64,000 nt of DNA from Cytophagales bacterium (lineage in GTDB: Bacteria > Bacteroidota > Bacteroidia > Cytophagales > 172606-1). The notes under the pieces are model-generated. The model was not told where the DNA came from and made no database searches. It saw only the letters and a list, made by a program, of their open reading frames with translations. The stretch is from contig JAUJMU010000013.1 of the NCBI GenBank assembly GCA_030446715.1, forward strand, positions 1 to 64,000, given 5' to 3'. The translations under genes were made by a program, and so were the position numbers. The stretch's first letter is position 1; each line of letters starts with the position of its first letter. Positions 24,906 through 34,293 of the stretch are shown here, in pieces.

Positions 24906-26495
24906 CTACCCTGCATCCGGATCGAAGTCCTTGAAGGTCTTCTGGAGCTGACTGTCAGTGGCTTTATTCTTGTTCTGCCAGCCGGCGTTCAGTTCCAGCG
25001 CCACTAGTCCCTTCAGGTTCATCAGCCCCACAAACTCATCCAGGTCCCTGATGAATTCCGGCCGGCGGCGCTGAGACTTGAGGGTGTATTTGCGGGCAAA
25101 AATGTCGCCCCGCAATTGCAGTTCGTTTTTCTTGTCCATAATGTAGTTCAGCCTTTCCACCAGATCTTTGGTTGATTTCCCGATTACCTCAGTGGCTTCG
25201 AGGGTTCCCAGGGTCATTACACTGGTGCCACCGATGGTAGAAATCATCTTGGCCGTTGACGGCGTCTGAATCGTTACCGGCGCCAGACCAGAGGCGGCTC
25301 CAAGTGATGCATTGACCACCGAGCGACCTTTTTTCCCCTTCCGGGCCCGGCGGTAGTCGCGTTTCAGTTTCTCCTCCGACTCCTTCAGTTGCTCAATCAA
25401 GTCCCAGGCCCGTACGAGGGCAGTCCGGTATTGGGTGTAGAGTTGCAGGTCTTTCTGGACTTCATTAACGGCATTGCTGATCGTAAATTTTATCCTGATC
25501 TCGTCGCGCTTCTGAGCCTTGTCCAGCACGAAAAAGCTCACGTTGAAGGCAAGGGAATCCAGCGGATCACGTACAAAGTCATAGCCGGGCGTCCAGATAA
25601 ACTCGTATTGAGTACTGGTGTTTTTCACCAGAGCCGTTTTGGGCACATTGGGGTTTTCAGACACAAAACCGAAGCTTGCAATGTCGTCGTCGCCGTTGGG
25701 GTCGGTAAGGTAAAACTTCAGGTTAATGGCGGCACTTTCGGGGTAGCGGATGGAGTTGCCGCCGGGTACCATCGATACGGTTGGTGGCAGGTCAAGGGAG
25801 GTCGCCTCTACCTTAAACTTACCCCGGCTGCGGGTTTTGGCCGGTTGATCTTCCACGAAAAACTCAATGTACAGGGGCTTGTTTTTCACCTGATTGAATT
25901 GCGCCACGGATGGCTTCCAGGTAAACTCACCACCCGAACTCAGCCTTGCCCCTTCGGGCATCTGGTCAATTATGGGATAAAACACAATCGGGTCGCCGTC
26001 CTCATCCCTGACCGCGTTGGGGTCAATCTGGTACACGTTCGGCTTGTTGTACTGCACGTAAAAAGGCTTCAGTTCGCCCACTTCAGGCTGCCGGTTGGTG
26101 TGAAATACCTTGAAATCCACCGTCCGGCTACCGCTCTCTTCCTTTTCGTTGGTCACTTTGAATACAACCTGCACGGTCTGGTTCACATTCAGGCGGTCCA
26201 CCAGGTCGTAGCCGGGCGTCCATACGAAGCGGCCGGTTGAATCGAGGGTCATGCCTTTCTGTTCGCCGGAGCCAACCGAAAACCGGTAGTCGCTGCCGGT
26301 TCCCCCGGTTACGCCCAGCAAAACTTCCAGCGGATGACCTTCTTCAAGCGAGTTCCAGCCCGGTTTGTCCGGAAGGATCAGCTGCAGAGCAGAAGCCTTG
26401 CCATCGGGTGCAGTGGCAGTTGCCTGTTCCTGCGCCCACCCGGCCAGCGCTGCGCAGGCAGACATCAAAAAAGTAAGAAATGTGCTTTTAAACAT
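24906..26495 (-). CDS. periplasmic protein with Ig/cadherin-like domains, unknown function
   Basis: A 529-residue exported protein. The signal peptide ends at about AGWAQ. Three Ig-like or cadherin-like domains are marked by recurring end motifs (RFVWTPGYDLV, EFTWKPSVAQF, EFIWTPGYDFV) and by DEDGDP / DPNGDDD calcium-type loops. From about residue 360 there is a long charged helical segment (LIEQLKESEEKLKRDYRRARKG), a small-residue hydrophobic stretch (STIGGTSVMTLGTLEA) and more helices. The family is not one I can name. Domain content suggests an envelope adhesion or scaffold role. It is transcribed alone and faces the repeat element at 24546-24895. Confidence 0.72.
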   Translation of the reverse strand: MFKSTFLTFLMSACAALAGWAQEQATATAPDGKASALQLILPDKPGWNSLEEGHPLEVLLGVTGGTGSDYRFSVGSGEQKGMTLDSTGRFVWTPGYDLVDRLNVNQTVQVVFKVTNEKEESGSRTVDFKVFHTNRQPEVGELKPFYVQYNKPNVYQIDPNAVRDEDGDPIVFYPIIDQMPEGARLSSGGEFTWKPSVAQFNQVKNKPLYIEFFVEDQPAKTRSRGKFKVEATSLDLPPTVSMVPGGNSIRYPESAAINLKFYLTDPNGDDDIASFGFVSENPNVPKTALVKNTSTQYEFIWTPGYDFVRDPLDSLAFNVSFFVLDKAQKRDEIRIKFTISNAVNEVQKDLQLYTQYRTALVRAWDLIEQLKESEEKLKRDYRRARKGKKGRSVVNASLGAASGLAPVTIQTPSTAKMISTIGGTSVMTLGTLEATEVIGKSTKDLVERLNYIMDKKNELQLRGDIFARKYTLKSQRRRPEFIRDLDEFVGLMNLKGLVALELNAGWQNKNKATDSQLQKTFKDFDPDAG

Positions 26496-26712
26496 GGCTG
26501 CTGAAAATGAATCCGAAAGTTAACGTAAAAAAAGGGCCTAGTGGTATTTACCGCCGCTGAGCCGCCTCCTTATGCGGAAAGCCGGTGTATATTCCAAAAA
26601 GTATGCCGCTCCTTTGCACCCCGAAATGCCTCCTTCCGTTATGTACCTTACTTGGCTGCAGCACCGGAAACGACGGGTGTATGGGCAAAATACAAATTTA
26701 ACCGAACTACTT

Positions 26713-27705
26713 ATGGAATACCGCAGATTAGGGAACAGCAACTTACAGATTACCCCTATTGCCTTTGGCGCATGGGCGGCCGGTGGCTGGATGTGGGGCG
26801 GCACCGATCAGCAGGAAGCCGTGGCGGCCATCCGGCGGTCCGTGGAACTGGGCGTCACCACCATTGATACGGCACCGGTTTATGGCTTCGGGCTCAGCGA
26901 ACAGATTGTGGGCGAAGCCATCCGGGGCATGCGCGACAAGGTCCAGATCCTGACCAAATTCGGCATGCGCTGGGACTCAGCGAAAGGGCAGTTTGCCTTC
27001 GATTCGGAGGATGCCGACGGAAAACCCACAAAAATTTACAAATACGCCGGCCGCGAAAGCGTGATCCGGGAATGTGAGGAGAGTCTGCAGCGCCTCCGCA
27101 CCGACTACCTTGACCTGCTCCAGATCCACTGGCCTGACCCTACTACGCCCATCGACGAAACTTTTGAAGCGGTGGCGAAACTGCTGAAAGATGGAAAAAT
27201 ACGGGCGGCCGGAGTCAGCAACTACGACGCGGCGCAGATGGAAGCTGCCCACCGCACGGTGCCGCTGGCTTCCAACCAGGTTCCTTACAGCATGGTAAAA
27301 CGAGACATTGAAGCCGACGTGGTGCCGTGGTGCCGGGAACATAACGTGGGCATCCTGGCCTACAGCCCCCTGCAGCGCGGCTTGCTCACCGGCAAGATGA
27401 AACCCGGCTATACCTTCAGCCCCGGCGACCACCGGGCGGGCCTCCATTTTTTCAAAAACGAAAACCTTGCCCGTACCGCCCGGTTTCTGGAACAAATCAG
27501 GCCACTGGCTGACGACAAGGGCTGCACCCTTTCGCAACTCGTAATCGCCTGGACGATCCGGCAACCGGGCATTACCTGCGCCCTTGTAGGTGCCCGCAAT
27601 CCGAAGCAGGCCGAAGAAAACGCTGCCGCGGCAGATGTGCAGCTGACCGGTGCCGAGATCGGGCAGATCAATTTACAATTGAATGAACTGGAATTGGTGG
27701 CGTGA
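26713..27705 (+). CDS. aldo/keto reductase
   Basis: A 330-residue NADPH-dependent aldo/keto reductase with a (beta/alpha)8 barrel. The ATG at 26713 gives the standard opening MEYRRLGNSNLQITPIAFGA. The catalytic tetrad is visible: Asp and Tyr in DTAPVYGFG, Lys in ILTKFG and His in QIHWPDP. The C-terminal cofactor-binding segment reads LSQLVIAWTIRQPGITCALVGARNP. The overall form is that of the YhdN/IolS-like group. The substrate is not predictable. The frame continues upstream to 26572, but those residues are not family-like. The gene is followed by a 24-bp palindrome. Confidence 0.9.
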   Translation: MEYRRLGNSNLQITPIAFGAWAAGGWMWGGTDQQEAVAAIRRSVELGVTTIDTAPVYGFGLSEQIVGEAIRGMRDKVQILTKFGMRWDSAKGQFAFDSEDADGKPTKIYKYAGRESVIRECEESLQRLRTDYLDLLQIHWPDPTTPIDETFEAVAKLLKDGKIRAAGVSNYDAAQMEAAHRTVPLASNQVPYSMVKRDIEADVVPWCREHNVGILAYSPLQRGLLTGKMKPGYTFSPGDHRAGLHFFKNENLARTARFLEQIRPLADDKGCTLSQLVIAWTIRQPGITCALVGARNPKQAEENAAAADVQLTGAEIGQINLQLNELELVA

Positions 27706-27733
27706 GAAGCTTCCCGGCGGACTTCAGGCGGAC

Positions 27734-27782
27734 CGGACAGGAGGCGTGCCACGGTTCGGAACCGTGGCACGCCTCCTGTCCG
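27734..27782. repeat. 24-bp perfect GC-rich palindrome after the aldo/keto reductase gene
   Basis: Arms 27734-27757 and 27759-27782 are perfectly complementary about a single central base (GGTTC-G-GAACC). It starts 28 bases after the stop codon. There is no T run, so it could act as an mRNA-stabilising or REP-type element, or as a weak terminator. Confidence 0.7.
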
Positions 27783-27950
27783 ACAATTCAGTTTGCGCAA
27801 AATAGTTTTCAATCCTTCGCGAAAGCAAATTTTACATTCTGCCGGACTGAACCAAATCCGCCCCTTCTCCCGTTCAGGCGTCCACCATTATTCCACATTG
27901 CTGCAATGCATCCGCCAAAACCTTCCCGGCGGGTTCCGGCTCCACACGCC

Positions 27951-28030
27951 GTTCAACCGCGGACGCTTGAACCAGTGCGATGGTTATCCGATGTCCGATG
28001 TTTGATGTCCGATGTTCGTTATCTGATGTC
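27951..28030. repeat. dispersed palindrome plus GATGTCCGATGT tandem filler
   Basis: GTTCAACC..GGACGCTTGAAC at 27951-27972 is a diverged copy of the palindrome at 19433. It is followed by imperfect repeats of ATCCGATGTCCGATGTTTG up to about 28030. The remainder of the 357-base gap between genes shows nothing else. Confidence 0.5.
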
Positions 28031-28062
28031 AAAAGGCATTCAGGGAAAAAGTAATTCGTAAT

Positions 28063-28749
28063 TCAGTTCTCCACCAGATTCTCCCGGAAGAACTTCAGCG
28101 TCCGCTCCCAGGCATCTTCGGCGGCGGTTTTGTTGTATACGGTGGGGCGGGTATCGTTGAAGAAGGCGTGGTCTGCGTTGGGGTACACGTAAATGTCGCA
28201 GGTTTTGCCGGCCGCCCGTATTTCCTTCTGCAATCCCTGAATGGCTTCCTGCGGCACCGACTTGTCCTTTTCGGCAAACAGCCCCAGCACCGGACCTTCC
28301 AGCTTGGTGAAATCGGGCTTTACGTGGGGATGGATGCCGTAGAAATCCACGACTGCGCCTACATTGCGGTTGACGGCGGCTGTATACAGGGCCAGCTGGC
28401 CGCCCATGCAGAAACCCACCACGCCTGCTTTCACCGAATCAACGTTTTCCAGCCGCATGAGGTGGTCAACTGCACCACGCAGCTTTTTCCCGGCCTCGCT
28501 GATGTTGAGGGCCATCATCATTTTGCCGGCTTCGTCCGGCGATTTAGTGGCCTGCCCGTCATAAAGGTCGGGGGCAAGGGCGGTGAAACCTTCGGCTGCA
28601 AACCGGTTGCATACGTCTTTGATGTGGTCTACCAGTCCCCACCATTCCTGGATCACAATCACACCGGGGCCTTTGCCTGAATCGGGTACTGCCAGATAGC
28701 CTTGTGCGTTGCTGCCATTGGATGGAAAAGTGATCATGTTGCCTGACAT
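28063..28749 (-). CDS. dienelactone hydrolase-family protein
   Basis: A 228-residue cytoplasmic alpha/beta-hydrolase from the ATG at 28749 (MSGNMITFPSNGSNAQGYL). The nucleophile is a Cys in GFCMGGQ, as in dienelactone hydrolases. The acid residue is in FAEKDKSVP and the His in NADHAFF. Known members open dienelactones in aromatic degradation, but many are general esterases, and no aromatic-degradation genes are nearby. An upstream in-frame ATG at 28791 adds 14 unconserved residues. The next minus-strand gene upstream of it, thpR, ends downstream at 28832 and is probably co-directional only. Confidence 0.85.
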   Translation of the reverse strand: MSGNMITFPSNGSNAQGYLAVPDSGKGPGVIVIQEWWGLVDHIKDVCNRFAAEGFTALAPDLYDGQATKSPDEAGKMMMALNISEAGKKLRGAVDHLMRLENVDSVKAGVVGFCMGGQLALYTAAVNRNVGAVVDFYGIHPHVKPDFTKLEGPVLGLFAEKDKSVPQEAIQGLQKEIRAAGKTCDIYVYPNADHAFFNDTRPTVYNKTAAEDAWERTLKFFRENLVEN

Positions 28750-28831
28750 AGGGATTTCGGAGTTTGGATGTATGGGAGTTTGATAGTTCATGAATTGAAT
28801 GTTTCCTGCTGCTTACTTATACTGCCAACTG

Positions 28832-29374
28832 CTACAATCTTTTCAGTTCGAACCGCTCCAGTGCATGGTAGTGCGCGCCATGGGGAAGCAGTTGCGACTC
28901 CCACAGTTCAAATCCGCTCACTTCCCACTCCACCGGGCTTACCTCCGGAAACTGACTGTCGTCAATCCGGCCCCGGAAGTCTCTGCGCGTACGGGCCAGT
29001 GTCACGTGCGGCAGTGGCTCCCGGTCGGGCACCCGGTCCAGCGCCTGGGCCACCTGGTAGCAGAGCCGGGCAAAAGGCAGACTCTGTTCAAAGGCCGCCC
29101 AGATCATTTCGGTGCGCCCCCGGCGGTTCACGACCCTGATTTTACTTTGCAGCCTCATCCGGAACGGGGACGGCAGACCGGCTTCCCGGATTCTGTCCAC
29201 CACCGGGGGAATCAGCTGGCTATCGGTATTTCCCAGAAAAAGGACTGTCAGGTGCCGGTTTTCAGCCGCAACCCACTGCAGGGCATCGGATTGCATCCAT
29301 CCGGGCAAGGCCGCCAAAGCATTTTCAATTTCTGCCGGCAACGGCACCGCCACGAACAGCCTCTTCTCCTGCAT
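28832..29374 (-). CDS. thpR: RNA 2',3'-cyclic phosphodiesterase (2H family)
   Basis: A 180-residue 2H phosphoesterase that opens 2',3'-cyclic phosphate RNA ends to 2'-phosphates. Both HxT motifs are present: RHLTVLFLG (about residue 40) and PHVTLART (about 123). The N-terminus RLFVAVPLP is typical of the ThpR/LigT group. It lies 13 kb from rtcB and could act on the same class of RNA ends, though in characterised bacteria the two need not be linked. It is divergent from sodC; a 12-base palindrome ATAACATGTTAT (29373-29384) overlaps its start codon. Confidence 0.88.
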   Translation of the reverse strand: MQEKRLFVAVPLPAEIENALAALPGWMQSDALQWVAAENRHLTVLFLGNTDSQLIPPVVDRIREAGLPSPFRMRLQSKIRVVNRRGRTEMIWAAFEQSLPFARLCYQVAQALDRVPDREPLPHVTLARTRRDFRGRIDDSQFPEVSPVEWEVSGFELWESQLLPHGAHYHALERFELKRL

Positions 29375-29439
29375 AACATGTTATCGGTTTATTTCGTAAT
29401 ATTCGGGCAACCCAATCATTCAACCTTTCATTTAACCTT

Positions 29440-30093
29440 ATGAAGAAATCCCCATTAGTTGCCTGCCTCGCCGGCACTCTCCTCCTGCTGAACGCCTGTG
29501 ACGGGGGCAGCAATAAAAATGCCTCCGGTGTAGACACCGTCATGACTGAGGGCAGCGACACAGTTACGGTAGTTGGTCAATCCGCCGATGATGTAAGCAA
29601 TTCTCCAACGGGAATGCGGGGTGGTGACCGGGCTGTGGCTACCATCAACGGGAAGAGTGGCAGTTCGGTTACCGGTACTGCTACCTTTACCCAGACCGGC
29701 GACAACAAAGTCCGGATGATCCTTGATATTCAGCAGGCTCCGCAAGGCGTCCATGCCATCCATCTGCACCAGAACGGCGACTGCTCGGCTGCTGACGCTA
29801 CCTCGGCCGGGCCGCACTGGAACCCGACCAAACAACCGCACGGCAACCGCGAGTCGAAGGAGGCGCACCACATGGGCGACTTACCTAACCTGACTATCGG
29901 CGCCGACGGACGCGGCCGGACCGAAATGGTCGTTGAAGGCTGGACCATCGGGGGCAGCGATACCACCACCAGCATCGTGAACCGCGCCATTATCATCCAC
30001 GCCAGGGCCGACGATTATAAAAGCCAGCCGGCCGGTAATGCCGGTGACCGCATCGGCTGCGGCGTGATTGTGCTCCAGGCGGCAGCCAACTGA
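29440..30093 (+). CDS. sodC: Cu/Zn superoxide dismutase, lipoprotein
   Basis: A 217-residue periplasmic lipoprotein (LLLLNACDG lipobox, Cys20) with a complete Cu/Zn SOD domain. Copper ligands are in HAIHLHQNGDC, the bridging and zinc His residues in AGPHWNPTKQPHG and AHHMGDLPN, and the last copper His in IIIHARADDY. The disulfide Cys pair is in GDC and RIGCGVI. It converts superoxide to peroxide and oxygen in the envelope. A Ser/Thr/Val-rich linker of about 45 residues separates the anchor from the domain. No regulatory motif was found apart from the shared 65-base divergent region with thpR. Confidence 0.93.
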   Translation: MKKSPLVACLAGTLLLLNACDGGSNKNASGVDTVMTEGSDTVTVVGQSADDVSNSPTGMRGGDRAVATINGKSGSSVTGTATFTQTGDNKVRMILDIQQAPQGVHAIHLHQNGDCSAADATSAGPHWNPTKQPHGNRESKEAHHMGDLPNLTIGADGRGRTEMVVEGWTIGGSDTTTSIVNRAIIIHARADDYKSQPAGNAGDRIGCGVIVLQAAAN

Positions 30094-30462
30094 GGCAGTT
30101 TTTTCCTGAATAAGGCCGATAGCCGGCCCGGCCGCCTGAGGGGTGCAGGCTTAAACGCCGGGACTGCCTGGGCGGCTGATCATTTTGCGCGTCTCGCTGC
30201 GATGACCGTAATTCAAGGAAGAACCAAATGAAAGAAATCCGACAATGACAAAAGATATCAAGCTACCCTGTATTCTGGCCGGCTACGGCTTGTTTGCCAG
30301 CGAAGGTCCCAAAGGACTCAAGGTTGAAGTCATTGCAACGGGACTTTCTCAGAATGCCGATTCGGGTGACTCCGGAGCAGGGGGTCCAGGCGTGGACACC
30401 TGAACCAGTACAACAATAGCCAGATTTTAAGAAAGTCCTGATGCTCATGATCCGTCCGGCAG
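30094..30462. other. intergenic region with dispersed palindrome
   Basis: This 369-base gap between convergent genes holds a diverged copy of the dispersed palindrome (GGTCCAGGCGT-GG-ACACCTGAACC, 30383-30406). A 52-codon ORF from the ATG at 30245 ends inside the palindrome; it has no recognisable family and is probably chance. No clear terminator was seen for sodC. Confidence 0.45.
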
Positions 30463-32823
30463 TTACTGTGCCGGATACTCTTTCAGGGTGACGTAAAATG
30501 TGGTACCAGTGTCGGGTTCGCTCTCTACCCGGATGCTGCCCCCGTCTTTCTCCACCATGTTTCTTACCAGGTGGAGGCCCAGGCCCTTGCCGTAGGCCTG
30601 GGTGGTGAAACGCGAGAAGGGATTAAAAAGATCTTTGCCGTATTTGTTGAGGTTGATGCCAATGCCGTTGTCCGATACTTCGAGCATAACCAGGCCTGTC
30701 CCGCGGCGGCTGCTCACCTTCACCACAAGGTCGCGGTGCGGACTCCGGTATTTGATGGCATTCGACAAAAAATTACGGACAATGCTGTAGAGATATGCCT
30801 CCACGTATTGAATGGACGGGCATTGGGAAAAATCGGTTTCTATCCTGCCCCGGCATTTTTCCAACTCTGCTGAGTAATCCTTGACAATATAATCCACGAC
30901 CTCACCGAAACGGACTTCGCGGGCCGGCACCCGGCTGCTGTTCTGAACTTCAAGGACTTCAATCAAACTGTGAACCGTATTGTCCAGCCGGCGCACTGAC
31001 TCCTCCATAGCCTGGTAGATGGTGGCGGATTCTTCGGGGCTGCGAGCCTGGTCATGCAGCCCGAAAAGGAGTTTCAGGTTGTTTACCGGTGACCGCAGGT
31101 CGTGGGCGGCCATGTGCACAAAGTTGTCGAGGGCCGCATTTACCTCCGTCAGATTCTCAAGTGCCATTTTCAGATCGTGGGTGTCGGTGGAAGTGCCCGT
31201 CCACAGTCTGATTTCACCCCCGGCGTTGCGGATGGGCAAAGCGCGGTTCAGATGCCACCGCCAGCTCCCGTCAGAGGCGCGTCGCATCCGGTTTTCCTGC
31301 TCAAATGGCTCACCTGTTTCTACGGAATGCATCCATCGTTGTCCTGTTTCAGATAAATCTTCCGGATGGATTACCAGTGGCGCGTAGCCATCTGAGAGCG
31401 CATGCGGATCAACGCCGGTGTAATTGTACCACTGCTGGTTGTAATAATCTATAGTTCCGTCGGGCTGGGCAGTCCAGGTCATCTGCGGCATTGCCTCCAG
31501 GAGCATCCGGAACCGCCCGGCACTCTCCGCGAGTTCCTGCGTGCGGATCTGCACGCGTTCTTCAAGCTGGTTGTTCAGGTTACACAGGGTTTCCTGCTGG
31601 ATTTTCAGTTCCTTGTTGGCTTGCCTGAGTTGCCGCTGGTTTTCTTTTTTATCGGTTACGTCCTGACCAACAATGATGATCTGCCACACCCGGCCATCGG
31701 GCAGCCGGCGGAATACTTTCCCCCGCGTCCAGATCCAGCGCCAGTTTCCGTGGGCATCCTTCACGCGGTACTCCATTTCCCGCACTTCGTTGTCGTGCGT
31801 CTGGGTAAACCCCCGCATAAAGGCAGTCCGCTTGAACAGGTCCTGCTCCAGCACCCAGCGGCGGCGTTCGGCATCGTCCTTAGCAGAAAATTTATTGCCA
31901 GCTTTATCCGGATTCGGGGAAACCAGGTGGTTTGCGTATATCACCCGGTCTTCGATTACGTCTACCAGCAGAATAGTGTCAGGAGTGGCATCGGCGATGG
32001 TAGTCAGCAGGAGTTGCTGCCGGCGCAGTTCTTCCTCTGTCTCCTTGCGTTTGGTAATATCCCGGGCTGACCCCAGTATCTGCAGGGGCTTCCCTTCGGA
32101 ATTACGCCGGAACACCACTGACCGCACGTACAGCCACCGCCAGCGGTTGTCGGCGGTCTTAATCCGGAACTCACTTTCCACCACATCCGAATCAGATACC
32201 TGCTCATACATCCGGAAGCGGTTCCGGACCACGTCCAGATCATCCGGATGAACCAGTGTTTCAAAAGAAAAATCCTTCGCCTGGCTGACCGGATAGCCAA
32301 GCACTTCTTCGAGTTGCCGGTTTACGTACACATTGCGGCCGGCCGGCAGATCAAACACGTAGATAATTTCGGGCGCAGTATCAGCAACGGACTGAAGAAA
32401 ATGCTGATTTTCGCGCAGTTTCACCTCAGCCCGCTTTTGTTCGCTGATGTCTTCAAAAGTAGTAAGTATGCCCTCTTCAAACCGGACGCAATGCACCCGG
32501 AACCAGCGGCGGCGGTCTTTGCAGGTGTTTTCGTATTCCAGTACCTGTCCCTTTCCGGACTCCAGTACCTGTCCATACCTGGTGAAAATACCGTTGGCCA
32601 TGTGGTCGGGTAAGAGTTGCAGCAGGGTTTTATCCCGCAGATCGCTGAAACGGAATCCGGTGATCCCTTCCCCGGCCGGGTTCAGGTACACAAAGGAGAA
32701 ATCCGTGACTCTGCCACTACCGTCCCGGAGTGGCATCATGACCACCACTCCATTCGGCAGGTGACCAAGCAATTTCATATACAGTCCGTATGGACCAGAA
32801 GCGCGGTTTGTCGTTGAAAACAT
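30463..32823 (-). CDS. multi-PAS sensor histidine kinase
   Basis: A 786-residue cytoplasmic kinase with four PAS domains: residues ~15-130 (FSFVYLNPAGEGITGF), ~140-265 (NVYVNRQLEEVLGY, VHPDDLDVV), ~270-400 (AHGNWRWIWTRGKVF) and ~440-565 (MPQMTWTAQPDGTIDYYNQQW, IHPEDLSETG). PAC-type WRW segments recur. The third and fourth PAS are joined by a coiled coil (NKELKIQQETLCNLNNQLEE). The HisKA acceptor is in VHMAAHDLRSPVNNL, and the ATPase has FLSNAIKYRSP, VSDNGIGIN and GKGLGLHLV. No membrane segment or receiver domain is present, and no regulator is adjacent. Several PAS modules suggest integration of redox or small-ligand signals; the signal is unknown. Confidence 0.9.
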   Translation of the reverse strand: MFSTTNRASGPYGLYMKLLGHLPNGVVVMMPLRDGSGRVTDFSFVYLNPAGEGITGFRFSDLRDKTLLQLLPDHMANGIFTRYGQVLESGKGQVLEYENTCKDRRRWFRVHCVRFEEGILTTFEDISEQKRAEVKLRENQHFLQSVADTAPEIIYVFDLPAGRNVYVNRQLEEVLGYPVSQAKDFSFETLVHPDDLDVVRNRFRMYEQVSDSDVVESEFRIKTADNRWRWLYVRSVVFRRNSEGKPLQILGSARDITKRKETEEELRRQQLLLTTIADATPDTILLVDVIEDRVIYANHLVSPNPDKAGNKFSAKDDAERRRWVLEQDLFKRTAFMRGFTQTHDNEVREMEYRVKDAHGNWRWIWTRGKVFRRLPDGRVWQIIIVGQDVTDKKENQRQLRQANKELKIQQETLCNLNNQLEERVQIRTQELAESAGRFRMLLEAMPQMTWTAQPDGTIDYYNQQWYNYTGVDPHALSDGYAPLVIHPEDLSETGQRWMHSVETGEPFEQENRMRRASDGSWRWHLNRALPIRNAGGEIRLWTGTSTDTHDLKMALENLTEVNAALDNFVHMAAHDLRSPVNNLKLLFGLHDQARSPEESATIYQAMEESVRRLDNTVHSLIEVLEVQNSSRVPAREVRFGEVVDYIVKDYSAELEKCRGRIETDFSQCPSIQYVEAYLYSIVRNFLSNAIKYRSPHRDLVVKVSSRRGTGLVMLEVSDNGIGINLNKYGKDLFNPFSRFTTQAYGKGLGLHLVRNMVEKDGGSIRVESEPDTGTTFYVTLKEYPAQ

Positions 32824-33250
32824 AATAAAAAAAGCTAACCCCAGGGTGAAATGCAGGGGCGGAAAAACCTGTCACCGCAGTGTCCGGACGTTTGGCGGAA
32901 GACCTGCAGCGATTCGGATCAACCGGGTTGCTGTTTTCTGATAAAGCTCCTTTGCGGCAGTTTCTTTGGCCTGCCTTCGTTCCGCTACAACGAAAAACAG
33001 TGCCTGCCGGGTTGCGCGGAATCTGTTTGCAAGGTTGTTGGCAATTGTCAAATTAATAAAAACGCACAGAAACAGTAAATAAAACCACCCAAAGTCATAT
33101 AACTTTAACACCTTGAAGGCGGGCCGGTAAGCCCCGGCGGGAGTCTTTTTTCTTTTCTCCGGGAGCTAACCCTGCACCGGCTCCAGTCGTACATATTCCC
33201 GACCTGCCAGTAGCCATCCGGGATAGATATACATCAAACACGCGTTTTGG
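32824..33250. other. intergenic region between divergent genes
   Basis: About 430 bases with no recognisable protein on either strand. A minus-strand ORF (32872-33111) begins with a short hydrophobic segment but its rest looks like chance sequence. The region ends in a clear plus-strand terminator at 33251, although no plus-strand gene precedes it. Confidence 0.4.
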
Positions 33251-33284
33251 CCCGCATAAGCTTAACTATCTTATGCGGGTTTTT
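33251..33284 (+). terminator. intrinsic terminator without an upstream gene
   Basis: CCCGCATAAG (33251-33260) pairs with CTTATGCGGG (33270-33279), followed by a run of T to 33284. It lies just before the hydrolase start and downstream of a ~430-base region with no plus-strand gene. Confidence 0.75.
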
Positions 33285-33314
33285 GCTGACTGCCTTGCCT
33301 TTTCAATCTGTCTT

Positions 33315-34178
33315 TTGAAAACTTTCCGGTTACAATCCTTACATGCTGATCTTCAGGTAAAAGTCCGCGGAACGGAGCACCGGGAAACTATCCTTTTGCT
33401 GCACGGCGGTCCGGGTACGCCCGATTACCTTGACGAGGTGGCGGCCTGCCTTGCCGGGCGGTTCCGGGCCGTCACCTTCGACCAGCGGGGCACCGGTCAA
33501 TCCCTTGCCCATAACCGGTCCTACGCTCCGGCTGATTATCTGGCCGATATCAACGCCATTGCCGACCATCTGGGTGCCCATACCTTCCACCTGTTCGGCC
33601 ATTCCTGGGGCGGTCTGCTGGCGCAGTGGTACGCCAGACATCATGCGCCGCGGCTCCGGAGCCTTTTTCTCTGCAACTCAGTGCCCGGTCCGGGGCAGCA
33701 GTGGGCTGCCATGATTCTGGAGGAGTCGGTTTTTATCATCCGGAAAGCTACTCTCCGGGATCTGCTGCGAATCAGCTCCGGCTGGCTGCGCGGCGAACTG
33801 CTCGGTTCGGATACCGGCTGGCAGCAGTTCTACAAAACAGTCTGGAAATATTATTTTTCGCCGCCAACGGCTGTCCCGCCCTTAGCGTCCGACTGGGTAG
33901 CGGGTATCCGGGCGGAGCCGGTCCGGGGAACGGTGCGGGCGGTACTGAAAGCGCCGGCTTCCTTGCTGGCAGGCCTGGGCGACGACCTGCAGGTTCCGGT
34001 AGGTGTGCTGTATGGCGAGAGAGATTTCCTGCAACGCAGTCAGAAACCGGTTGTGGAGCGCTTCCCGGCGGCGGCGGTGTACGGGATCAAAGGTGCAGGA
34101 CACGTTTCCTGGACCGACAATCCGGCGGCATTCCGGGCAGTAATGGATGTTTTCTACGGAAAATTCAAAACCGGATGA
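33315..34178 (+). CDS. alpha/beta-hydrolase (proline iminopeptidase-like)
   Basis: A 287-residue hydrolase. LLLHGGPGTPDYL is the oxyanion/HGGPG motif of prolyl iminopeptidases and related enzymes. FDQRGTGQS follows, then the nucleophile elbow LFGHSWGGLLA (Ser), YGERDFL (Asp) and GAGHVSW (His). The HGGPG and DQRGxGxS pair points to the proline-iminopeptidase branch, but other members act on esters. Start choice: the first ATG in frame (33273) lies inside the terminator stem, so the TTG at 33315, giving KTFRLQSLHADLQVKV, is preferred. Confidence 0.75.
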   Translation: MKTFRLQSLHADLQVKVRGTEHRETILLLHGGPGTPDYLDEVAACLAGRFRAVTFDQRGTGQSLAHNRSYAPADYLADINAIADHLGAHTFHLFGHSWGGLLAQWYARHHAPRLRSLFLCNSVPGPGQQWAAMILEESVFIIRKATLRDLLRISSGWLRGELLGSDTGWQQFYKTVWKYYFSPPTAVPPLASDWVAGIRAEPVRGTVRAVLKAPASLLAGLGDDLQVPVGVLYGERDFLQRSQKPVVERFPAAAVYGIKGAGHVSWTDNPAAFRAVMDVFYGKFKTG

Positions 34179-34293
34179 GGTTGGAACATCCCTATCCGGT
34201 TTGAAGGGAAAGTCAGCGTCTCACAAAAAAAGATTTCATCCCTGCGGAGAGATGGAACCGGAAAAGATTTTGGGTTACTGCGCTGAATAAGTC

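Noticed and set aside
32872-33111. Small membrane protein on the minus strand upstream of the multi-PAS kinase
   Set aside because: Only the first ~25 residues are hydrophobic. The rest looks random, and there is no promoter box or terminator of its own.
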